A stretch of 12,027 nt of DNA. Origin: Treponema sp. Lineage in GTDB: Bacteria; Spirochaetota; Spirochaetia; Treponematales; Breznakiellaceae. A program made the translations under genes and the position numbers. Location of the stretch: contig JAISND010000050.1 of the NCBI GenBank assembly GCA_031276615.1, positions 1-12,027 on the forward strand. Reading direction: 5' to 3'. Each line of letters opens with the position of its first letter. Positions within the stretch are counted from its first letter, which is position 1. Under the pieces are notes generated by a model, which saw only the letters and a list, made by a program, of their open reading frames with translations, was not told where the DNA came from and made no database searches. Below, piece by piece: positions 6,033-12,027 of the stretch.

Positions 6033-7400
6033 TCAGGGAGTTTGGGTCCGCAGGCCCCGCCTGGCGAATTCTTCCTCCAGCAGTTTCATCTCCGGGGCGA
6101 TGCGCAGCAGGGCGGGAGAACCGGCCGCGCCGGCGCCCGCGGAATCCGCCGCGCCTTCCGCGCCTGACGGCTCGATGCCCGCCGCGCGCTGCGCGGAGGC
6201 CACGTCCTTGAGGCCGTTGCCGGTTACCACCGAAACCACCACCGCGCCGGCGGGGATGAGATTCTGTTCGGCGGCCTTTTTCAGCCCCGCCGTGCCGGTA
6301 ACGCCCGCGGGTTCGCCGAAAACCCCGGCGTTCTTTCCGAGGAGCCGCATGGCCGCGAGAATCTCGTCGTCGCTGACATTGACGGTGATGCCGCCTGATT
6401 CGCGGATGGCCGCAAGGGCCTTCGCGCCGTTCCGGGGAACGCCCACGGCGATGCTGTCGGCGAGGGTGTTTTCCTCCATCCGCTCAATGGGCCTGCCGGT
6501 TTCAACGGCCCGGTTCACGGGGCAGCAGCCCGAGGCCTGAACGCTGACAAGCCGGGGCAGCCTGTCGATAAAGCCCGTGGCGTAGAGGTCCTTGAATCCC
6601 TTCCACAGGCCGGCAATGGTACAGCCGTCGCCCACGGAAATTGCCACATAGTCGGGGGCGGCAAAGCCCCCCGCAGAAACTGCCGCGCCGCGCCCCCCGC
6701 CCCCCGCGCGCAGGAGGCCGCCGAGCTGTTCGGCGATCTCAAAGGATACGGTTTTCTTCCCCTCCGAAAGGTAGGGGTTGATCGCGGCGTTGCGGTTGTA
6801 CCAGCCGTATTTTTCAATGGCTTCCGCGGAAAGTTTGAAGGTGTCCTCGTAATTTCCCCTGACGCTGATAACGACCGCGCCGAAGATGAGGAGCTGGGTA
6901 AGTTTTCCCTGGGGCGCGCGTCCGGGCACAAAGATGAAAGACTTCAGCCCCATGGCCGCGGCCCCGCCCGCGAGGGAAGAGGCCGCGTTTCCCGTGGAAG
7001 AACAGGCCACCGTGTCCCTGCCCGCCCTGGCGGCCCTGACTACGGCAATCGCCGAAGCCCTGTCCTTGAGGCTTGAAGTGGGATTGATGCCGTCGTCCTT
7101 GACGTACAGGTTCGGGATGCCCAGCGCTTCGCCGAGTTTTTCCGTCCGGTACAGCGGCGACCATCCCACGCGCAGGGGGCCGAGTTTTGAATCTTCCTCG
7201 ACGGGGAGAAACTCAAGATAGCGCCAAATGGAGAACTCCCCGCGGGCGGCGATTTTTTCCGCGTTTACCCGCGATTTGATGTAATCGTAATCGTATACTA
7301 TCTCAAGAACGCCGCCGCACTTTTTGCAGGTATACGTATCATTGCCCGCCTCATGCTCGGCGCCGCACGCGACGCAGACCGCGGCCCTGACGTTCCTCAT
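6033..7400 (-). CDS. Threonine synthase-like PLP enzyme with N-terminal zinc ribbon
   Basis: A 455-residue fold-type-II PLP enzyme. A zinc ribbon (Cys9, Cys12, Cys25, Cys28) precedes the catalytic domain, as in many bacterial and archaeal threonine and cysteate synthases. The PLP lysine is Lys112 in NPTSSLKDRAS; the substrate loop is SSTGNAA (134-140) and the late signature is VTGNGLKD (392-399). Threonine synthase converts O-phospho-L-homoserine to threonine, but the operon context (deacylase, second PLP enzyme, dehydrogenase, transporter) contains no thrA, thrB or lysC, so a catabolic or beta-replacement role is equally possible. Two Gly/Ala-rich segments are unusual: about 229-248 inside the catalytic domain and about 410-428 before a C-terminal helix of ~25 residues. 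The start ATG overlaps the upstream stop as ATGA (4 nt), so translation is coupled to the other PLP enzyme. Confidence is high for the family and moderate for the reaction. Confidence 0.85.
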   Translation of the reverse strand: MRNVRAAVCVACGAEHEAGNDTYTCKKCGGVLEIVYDYDYIKSRVNAEKIAARGEFSIWRYLEFLPVEEDSKLGPLRVGWSPLYRTEKLGEALGIPNLYVKDDGINPTSSLKDRASAIAVVRAARAGRDTVACSSTGNAASSLAGGAAAMGLKSFIFVPGRAPQGKLTQLLIFGAVVISVRGNYEDTFKLSAEAIEKYGWYNRNAAINPYLSEGKKTVSFEIAEQLGGLLRAGGGGRGAAVSAGGFAAPDYVAISVGDGCTIAGLWKGFKDLYATGFIDRLPRLVSVQASGCCPVNRAVETGRPIERMEENTLADSIAVGVPRNGAKALAAIRESGGITVNVSDDEILAAMRLLGKNAGVFGEPAGVTGTAGLKKAAEQNLIPAGAVVVSVVTGNGLKDVASAQRAAGIEPSGAEGAADSAGAGAAGSPALLRIAPEMKLLEEEFARRGLRTQTP

Positions 7401-8881
7401 TTCAGAAGCCCCGTCTTCGCGTTGAACTCGTTGATAAGGGCGTCGATTTCATCCGCCTGTTTCTGCACGGCCCCGAAAGTTTTTTCCTGGCAGTACCACT
7501 GGTCGTTGAGTTCCCCGGCGCCGCGGCCCTGCTGTTCCACCCAAGTGTAATACTTGAGGTTATGCACCCGCCTGCGTTCGGCGTAGCCAAGCTCAAGCAT
7601 GTTGTCGGTTCCCTCGCCCTTGAGGCTGGCGGCAAAATCCGCCGCGGCCCTGAGCGCCGTGTAAGGCCCCTCTTCTTCCCGCAGTTCAAGAAGCCGGGAA
7701 CGGTACATGTCGACCGAATCGGTCAGGACCGTGGCAACCACGTCCTTCGCGGTCAAGTCATAATATTTGGCGAACTTGACACAGCAAAGCATGTTGGCAA
7801 TGCCGGAAATTCCCATGAGGGCAAGGGAATCGACCTGCTCTCTGCCCAGGCCCGCTTCCCCGATCAGGTATTCCTTTCCGGCGTCTTCGTTAAAGAGGCG
7901 GAGCAGGGCCATGCAGTCGGCATCGTCAACGGCGATTGCCATGTCGGTGTTCTTTACGTTATGCACCCAGGGAATGTGTTTGTCGCCGATGCCTTCGATG
8001 CGGTGGGCGCCGAAGCCGTTGCCGAGAATGGTAGGGCACTGGAGGGCCTCGCCCACGGCTATCCTGCTGCCGGGGTACTTCTGCCTGAGATAGTCCCCGG
8101 AGGCAAGGGTTCCGGCCGAACCGGAGCAAAAGCAGACCCCGGCGAAATTACTGCCGGCGTCAGCGCCGCCCCGCGCCCTGACGGATTCAAAGGCCCCGGC
8201 AATGGCATCGCCGGTAACATTGTAATGCCAGAGGTAGTTCCCCATTTCCTCAAACTGGTTGAAGATCAGCAGATCCTTCCGGGCGGCCCTGAGTTCATGC
8301 ACCTTGTCGAAAATTTCCTTTACGTTGGACTCCGTCCCCGGCGTGGCGATAATCTCGGCGGCAACGGTTTTCAGCCAGTCGAAACGCTCGCGGCTCATGC
8401 CCTGGGGAAGTATGGCCACGGCGTCCACGGCGAGGAGCTTTGAATTGAAGGCGCCGCCCCGGCAGTAGTTGCCGGTGGAAGGCCACACCGCCTTCTGGCT
8501 TACCGCGTCGAACTGGCCGGTCACCAGGCGAGGAACCAGGCAGCCGAAGGACGCGCCCACCTTGAGGCAGCCGGTGGGAAAAAACTTCCCCGCCAGGCAG
8601 ATGATGCGGGCTTCCACGCCGGTAAGTTTGGGGGGAAGCTCGATAAAATTCGGCCCGCCGAAAAGGCCGCCGAATTCCTTCGGCTCGTTCTTCCAGGTAA
8701 CGCGGAACAGGTTCGCCGGATCAATGTCCCAGAGGCCGGTTTTCCCGAGCCTTTCCTTTATCCGGTCCGGCGCCGTTTCCGGGTTCTTCATCTGGCCGAA
8801 GGTCGGAACGATGATCCCCCTTTCCCTCGCCTTCGCGATGTTTTTTTCCAATACCCGCCTGTCAACGCTTAAATCAATCAT
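7397..8881 (-). CDS. Cysteine synthase-like PLP-dependent enzyme, function unassigned
   Basis: A 494-residue member of the tryptophan-synthase-beta/cysteine-synthase fold, clearly longer than cysteine synthase (~310). The probable PLP lysine is Lys107 in FFPTGCLKVGAS, the substrate loop is PSTGNYCRGG (134-143) and the phosphate-binding loop is SGSAGTLASG (253-262). GEALQCPTILGNGFGAHRIE (277-296) and the following GIGDKHIP correspond to the 'vepe...g.h.i.GIG...P' region of cysteine synthases. An N-terminal ~90-residue extension and a ~130-residue C-terminal part with NLKYYTWVEQQG (441-452) set it apart. It resembles proteins loosely annotated as 'PLP-dependent protein subunit beta', for which I know no established reaction. 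AAGGAAGGAG (8889-8898) precedes ATG 8881 by 7 nt. The gene follows the deacylase by 27 bp and overlaps the next PLP gene by 4 nt, so the two PLP proteins are probably made in equal amounts and might form a complex (inference). Confidence 0.85.
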   Translation of the reverse strand: MIDLSVDRRVLEKNIAKARERGIIVPTFGQMKNPETAPDRIKERLGKTGLWDIDPANLFRVTWKNEPKEFGGLFGGPNFIELPPKLTGVEARIICLAGKFFPTGCLKVGASFGCLVPRLVTGQFDAVSQKAVWPSTGNYCRGGAFNSKLLAVDAVAILPQGMSRERFDWLKTVAAEIIATPGTESNVKEIFDKVHELRAARKDLLIFNQFEEMGNYLWHYNVTGDAIAGAFESVRARGGADAGSNFAGVCFCSGSAGTLASGDYLRQKYPGSRIAVGEALQCPTILGNGFGAHRIEGIGDKHIPWVHNVKNTDMAIAVDDADCMALLRLFNEDAGKEYLIGEAGLGREQVDSLALMGISGIANMLCCVKFAKYYDLTAKDVVATVLTDSVDMYRSRLLELREEEGPYTALRAAADFAASLKGEGTDNMLELGYAERRRVHNLKYYTWVEQQGRGAGELNDQWYCQEKTFGAVQKQADEIDALINEFNAKTGLLK

Positions 8882-8908
8882 CGATTCGCTCCTTCCTTCG
8901 CAGTGGAA

Positions 8909-10522
8909 TCATTCCCGGCCCACGCAGCGGCCCGGAGCCGCTCCCGTAAGCGCGTCCTTTTCAACAACCGCCTGTCCCGCGATAAAAACATAATCAAAAC
9001 CCGCGGCAAGCGTTTCGGGTTTCGTATAAGCCGCGGGGGGAGAAATATTTTCAGGGCTGAACACCGTTATGTCCGCGTCACAGCCCGTTTTCAAAAAACC
9101 CTTGCGCCTGATGCCCATAGCCTCCGCGGGAAGCCCGGTCAGTTTATGGACGGCTTCCCCGGCGCTCAATACTCCGCGGCGGACCAGATCATAAAAAACC
9201 ATGGACGTATTGGTTCTGGTGCGCGGATGGGGAAGGCCGCCTTCGGAATAAAGCGAATCGGAAATAATGCTCGCATAGGGAAGGCTGGCAATCCTGTCGA
9301 TGTCCTCCTGACAGGCGATGTAATCCACCATCGTGACATTGCAGTTTTCTTCCACCAAAAGGTCGAAGGCGGCGTCAAAGGGATCGATGCCCCTGTCCGC
9401 GGCGATCCCGGCGATATTCTTTCCGGTCAGGGCGCTGTTTTTTTCGGACCCGACGCCGCTGACAAAGATCCTGTCCCAGCCGACGCCTGCCACGATGTTT
9501 TCAAAATCATCGCCCTCTTTGAGCAGCATGTCGCGGCACGCGGCGCGTTCCTTCGGATCCCGAAGCCGCCTTACCGTCTCGGCCGTTCCCCCTTCAAGAA
9601 AAGCGGGCGGCAGAACGCACATCATCTGGGTGCTTCCCGCTGTCCAGGGGTAGAAATCGCAGTCTATCTTCATGCCCCCGTTACGGTTCCTTTCGATGAG
9701 GGCGATGGTTTTCTCAAGAAGGCTTCCCCAGTTGCGCCGGCCTATGCACTTGAAGTGGCTTATGCGCAGGGGAACTCCGAGCAGCCGCGCCGTCTCAATC
9801 GCCTCCCCGACAGATCCGTAGAGAAGATCGCCCTCGCCCCGGACATGGCACACCAGGGGAAGGCCCGCGCCGCCCAGGGGCGCGAGGGCGGCGGCCAGAC
9901 CCGCGGCGCTGTAATAAATATCCGGCAGGTAGGAGAGACCGGCCGATGCGCCTAGGGCCCCCGCGGACAGGGCGTCCTCAAGGTATCCCCGTATTTTTTT
10001 CAGCGTGTCCGAATCGGGGATTCCGGGGACGGCTTCCGCGCCGGGCCGGCCGTAGCCCGCCGCGGCGGCCCGCATGGCGCCGCTCCCCGCAAGCATGGCA
10101 AAGTTAAGCGGCAGGGGCCGGCTTTCAAGCAGGGCCCTGTATTCGGAAAAGGTTTCAAAACGGATTTCTTCGGGCAGGGAACCCGTTACCGGCGCGAGGA
10201 AGCGGAGCATTTCGTCCCGCCGCGCCGCGGGCAGGGGGGCGATGCTCATGCCGCAGTTGCCGTTTACGATGGTGGTGATCCCCTGGCGGAGTTCCGCCTC
10301 CCCAAAGCCCGGCCTGAAAACCGCCGCGTCGGCGTGGCGGTGTATGTCAAGAAAACCGGGAGCGGCAATCCTGCCCTGAAGATCGACAGTACGGACGGCG
10401 CTTCCTTCAAGACGGGGCGCGACGGCTTCGATCAGGCCGTCCCGGACGCCGATATCCCCGGGAAAGCCGGGCTTTCCCGAGCCGTCCATGACGAATGCGT
10501 TTTTCAGCAATAAATCAAACAT
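8909..10522 (-). CDS. N-acyl-D-amino-acid deacylase (amidohydrolase)
   Basis: A 537-residue cytosolic zinc amidohydrolase of the D-aminoacylase family (EC 3.5.1.81-like), which hydrolyses N-acyl-D-amino acids to the free D-amino acid and a carboxylate. It has the family's N-terminal opening (MFDLLLKNAFVMDGSG), a metal HxH in DIHRHAD (His61, His63), the family-specific Cys90 in GNCGMSIAP, His226 (CHVRGEGD), His256 (ISHFKC) and the catalytic Asp422 in IISDSL followed by HPRTRTNTS. These line up with H67, H69, C96, H220, H250 and D366 of the Alcaligenes enzyme. Which acyl group or amino acid it prefers cannot be read; some family members act on other amides or carbamoylated compounds. ATG 10520-10522 starts the conserved N-terminus, but only GGAAG, one base away, serves as a ribosome site, so initiation may be weak or controlled by the hairpin at 10538-10578. 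It heads the catabolic block, 27 bp before the PLP enzyme gene. Confidence 0.88.
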   Translation of the reverse strand: MFDLLLKNAFVMDGSGKPGFPGDIGVRDGLIEAVAPRLEGSAVRTVDLQGRIAAPGFLDIHRHADAAVFRPGFGEAELRQGITTIVNGNCGMSIAPLPAARRDEMLRFLAPVTGSLPEEIRFETFSEYRALLESRPLPLNFAMLAGSGAMRAAAAGYGRPGAEAVPGIPDSDTLKKIRGYLEDALSAGALGASAGLSYLPDIYYSAAGLAAALAPLGGAGLPLVCHVRGEGDLLYGSVGEAIETARLLGVPLRISHFKCIGRRNWGSLLEKTIALIERNRNGGMKIDCDFYPWTAGSTQMMCVLPPAFLEGGTAETVRRLRDPKERAACRDMLLKEGDDFENIVAGVGWDRIFVSGVGSEKNSALTGKNIAGIAADRGIDPFDAAFDLLVEENCNVTMVDYIACQEDIDRIASLPYASIISDSLYSEGGLPHPRTRTNTSMVFYDLVRRGVLSAGEAVHKLTGLPAEAMGIRRKGFLKTGCDADITVFSPENISPPAAYTKPETLAAGFDYVFIAGQAVVEKDALTGAAPGRCVGRE

Positions 10523-10537
10523 TCTTCCGCCGCGAGA

Positions 10538-10578
10538 GGGCCGGAGTCTGCCGCGCTGAAGCGGCAGGCTCCCGGCCC
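10538..10578 (-). promoter_or_regulatory. Long G+C-rich leader hairpin before the deacylase
   Basis: The two arms (10538-10554 and 10561-10578) pair over 17 bp, with one G-U pair and one single-base bulge (10573) around a 6-nt loop. On the minus strand the hairpin ends 15 nt before the deacylase ATG. Its outer arm begins at the transcription start predicted from the -10 box at 10585-10590. There is no U-run on either strand, so I do not call a terminator. It could stabilise the message, block ribosome access or be a processing site between transporter and deacylase messages. Confidence 0.5.
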
Positions 10579-10584
10579 CGCAGT

Positions 10585-10613
10585 GTTATACGTTTCAAAA
10601 TCCGGATTTTGAA
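10585..10613 (-). promoter_or_regulatory. Candidate promoter of the deacylase block
   Basis: Minus strand: -35 TTCAAA (10608-10613, 4/6), a 17-nt spacer and -10 TATAAC (10585-10590, 5/6). The perfect palindrome 10592-10615 covers the -35 and spacer. Transcription would start near 10578. The -35 match is modest, and read-through from the transporter gene cannot be excluded. Confidence 0.35.
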
Positions 10614-10615
10614 AC
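10592..10615. promoter_or_regulatory. Perfect 24-bp palindrome, operator-like
   Basis: The half-site GTTTCAAAATCC is followed directly by its exact reverse complement GGATTTTGAAAC, with no spacer and no mismatch. It lies between the transporter and deacylase genes and covers the candidate -35 box. A dimeric regulator could bind it and block the promoter. A broken echo (TTGAAAC, then CAAAATCCGG) follows copy A of the interspersed repeat at about 345-363, so it may instead belong to a repeat family. Confidence 0.55.
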
Positions 10616-10621
10616 AATCAT

Positions 10622-10661
10622 AGGGTTGTTCAAAAACTTCAGTTTTTGAACAACAACCGCT
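10622..10661. repeat. Interspersed palindromic repeat, copy B
   Basis: A perfect 13-bp inverted repeat, GTTGTTCAAAAAC (10625-10637) and GTTTTTGAACAAC (10642-10654), with loop TTCA, is flanked by TAGGG and AACCGCT. It shares 24 of its first 27 nt and its last 11 nt with copy A (292-345). It abuts and slightly overlaps the stop codon (10660-10662) of the transporter gene. There is no T-run outside the stem. It may act as a weak 3'-end structure or be a small mobile or REP-like element. Confidence 0.65.
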
Positions 10662-12027
10662 AATATCCCATTCCTATCGCGACAGCCATCAATACCGCCT
10701 GGGTAAGAAAGAGCAGGATAAAAAGCGGCACAAACCATTTCCACCAGCTGGTTATCTTGACGCCCGCGATGCCGGCCATGACGACCGCGAAGGCGGTGGG
10801 CCAGAGTATGTTGGAAAGGCCGTCGCCGAACTGGAACGCAAGAACCGCGACCTGCCGGGAAATGCCAAGGATGTCCGAAAGGGGCGCCATAATGGGCATA
10901 ACCGTCGAGGCCTGGCCGGAGCCGGAAGGAATAAGGAAGTTGAGCAGGGTCTGGAATACCAGCATGGCCTCGCCCGCCAGCCATTTGGGAAGGTAGGAAA
11001 GGGGCAGGGACATGCCGTACACCACGGTATCAATGATGTGGCCTTCCTGGAGAACCACGCGGATTCCCCGGGCAATTCCCACCATCAGACAGGCGACGGT
11101 GATCTCGCCGAGTCCGGAAGCGATCCTCTGGGCAAATTCATTCGGAGTCCAGCCCATGATGATCGCGATAACAATTGCCATGAGCAGAAAGACCGTCGCG
11201 ATCTCGCCGAGGTACCAGCCCCAGGCCTTCACGCCTATCACAAAGAAGGCAAGGGTCGCAAAAAAGATCAGGAGCGAAAGTTTCTGCCGGAATCCGAATT
11301 CGTGCTTTGCCAGGGTTTCTTCATCCATCGAGAATTTGCTGAAGTCATCGTGGTACACAAGACTCTTTGAAGGGTCCGCCTGAATTTTGAACGCGTACTT
11401 GATGATATAGATACTGGCCACCACTATCTGCACCGCGTGGCAGATGATGCGGTACCATGCGCCGGAAAGGTAGGGCAGTTCCGCAATGCCCTGGGCAACG
11501 CCGACGGTAAAGGGATTCATCGCGGCCCCCGAATAGCCGATTCCGACGCCGACGGCGATAACCGCCATACCCACGATGGCGTCGTAGCCCATGGCAATGG
11601 CGATTCCCACAAAGATCGGAATAAAGGGCAGGGACTCCTCAAATACGCCGATGGTAGACGATGCCGCGCCCATAATAATAAGGAAGATGGGGATAAAGGC
11701 GGCGCGGGCCTTGCCTTTGAGGACTTTAAGCATTCCGGCAACCATGCCGTGGAAGGCGCCCGACGCGATGAGTATGCTGATTGAAGCAAAGGAAATAAAA
11801 ATGAAGAACACAATGTCGGCGGCGTCGACCATGCCGTCATAAACGGCCTTCAATGCCCTGAAAAACCCGACCGGCGTATTTTCCACCGCATGGAAAGTAC
11901 CGGGAACAACTACCGTCCGGCCCGCCGCGTTCGGGGCGCGGTCAAATTCCCCCGCGGGCAGAATCCAGGTCAGGATTGCCGCGGCCATGATAATCGCGAC
12001 AAGCAGTACAAAAACATGGGGAATCGC
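10660..12027 (-). CDS. YfcC/DcuC-family membrane transporter (partial, 5' end outside window)
   Basis: The frame stays open to the right edge, giving 455 residues. The ATG at 11986-11988 is internal, because the 13 codons before it (AIPHVFVLLVAII) continue the typical YfcC start '...PHtFvilf...LtWilPAGEFDR'. The protein is highly hydrophobic with about 11-12 membrane segments. Family signatures are two inverted half-sites: VFEESLPFIPIFVGIAIAMG with GAAMNPFTVGVAQGI in the first half, and PSGSGQASTVMPIMAPLSDI with AFQFGDGLSNILWPT in the second. A central cytosolic loop contains DPSKSLVYHDD. YfcC and DcuC relatives move C4-dicarboxylates, amino acids or basic amino acids; the substrate here cannot be read. 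As the first gene of the group it could import the substrate of the deacylase (inference), but the 137-bp structured gap suggests separate control. It ends at TAG 10660-10662, inside the interspersed repeat. Confidence 0.88.
   Translation of the reverse strand, partial: AIPHVFVLLVAIIMAAAILTWILPAGEFDRAPNAAGRTVVVPGTFHAVENTPVGFFRALKAVYDGMVDAADIVFFIFISFASISILIASGAFHGMVAGMLKVLKGKARAAFIPIFLIIMGAASSTIGVFEESLPFIPIFVGIAIAMGYDAIVGMAVIAVGVGIGYSGAAMNPFTVGVAQGIAELPYLSGAWYRIICHAVQIVVASIYIIKYAFKIQADPSKSLVYHDDFSKFSMDEETLAKHEFGFRQKLSLLIFFATLAFFVIGVKAWGWYLGEIATVFLLMAIVIAIIMGWTPNEFAQRIASGLGEITVACLMVGIARGIRVVLQEGHIIDTVVYGMSLPLSYLPKWLAGEAMLVFQTLLNFLIPSGSGQASTVMPIMAPLSDILGISRQVAVLAFQFGDGLSNILWPTAFAVVMAGIAGVKITSWWKWFVPLFILLFLTQAVLMAVAIGMGY

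Noticed and set aside
7397..8881. OrtB (2-amino-4-ketopentanoate thiolase beta) or diaminopropionate ammonia-lyase
   Set aside because: No OrtA-like small subunit or other ornithine-fermentation gene is present, and the PLP and substrate-loop motifs (TGCLKVGAS, PSTGNYC) differ from the GSFK-type motif and TSGNYG loop that I recall for OrtB.
8903..9955. A 350-codon plus-strand open frame opposite the deacylase
   Set aside because: It is antisense to a well-conserved amidohydrolase, shows no recognisable domain and is expected in G+C-rich DNA. The same holds for plus-strand frames at 7562-8443, 5860-6540 and 3549-4019.
10622..10661. Intrinsic terminator of the transporter gene
   Set aside because: The stem is A+T-rich and no T-run follows it on the minus strand. 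A second related copy points to a repeat element, though a 3'-end role is not excluded.

Overview
The window looks like a chromosomal segment of a G+C-rich spirochaete, most likely a Treponema-like (Treponematales) bacterium. This is an inference. The best clue is the envelope protein at 3272-4918, which joins PEGA repeats, a FlgD-like Ig domain and a C-terminal barrel ending in Phe; I associate that architecture with treponemes. Base composition looks clearly above 50% G+C by eye. I see no rRNA, tRNA, CRISPR array or transposase.

Layout: the left edge carries the 3' end of a plus-strand gene, probably uvrC (2-262). All other genes are on the minus strand, so the window is best read from right to left. 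In transcription order they are: (1) a YfcC/DcuC-type transporter cut by the right edge (10660-12027); (2) a structure-rich 137-bp intergenic region; (3) a tight catabolic block made of an N-acyl-D-amino-acid deacylase (8909-10522), a cysteine-synthase-like PLP enzyme (7397-8881), a threonine-synthase-like PLP enzyme whose start overlaps the previous stop by 4 nt (6033-7400), and a lactate/malate-dehydrogenase-like enzyme (5077-5985); (4) an envelope block made of the PEGA/FlgD-like/barrel protein (3272-4918), an HtrA-type protease (1911-3179) and a secreted protein with NlpC/P60-like Cys and His motifs (396-1808).

How they may work together: the transporter could bring in amino acids or N-acyl-amino acids. 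The deacylase would release a free D-amino acid, the two fold-type-II PLP enzymes would act on an amino acid to give a 2-oxo acid or exchanged product, and the dehydrogenase would reduce a 2-oxo acid with NADH. The substrate is not known. The dehydrogenase has Glu at the position that is Gln in lactate and Arg in malate dehydrogenases, so its substrate may be unusual. The envelope block pairs an outer-membrane or periplasmic surface protein with a periplasmic quality-control protease and a possible wall or peptide hydrolase.

Regulatory sequence is dense. The deacylase has a candidate promoter overlapped by a perfect 24-bp palindrome and followed by a 41-nt G+C-rich hairpin that fills the predicted leader. 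htrA has a consensus -10 box overlapped by two 19-nt direct repeats. The NlpC-like gene has a TTGATT-N17-GATAAT promoter. Two copies of a short interspersed palindromic repeat (292-345 and 10622-10661) lie downstream of minus-strand genes. No intergenic gap exceeds 160 bp.
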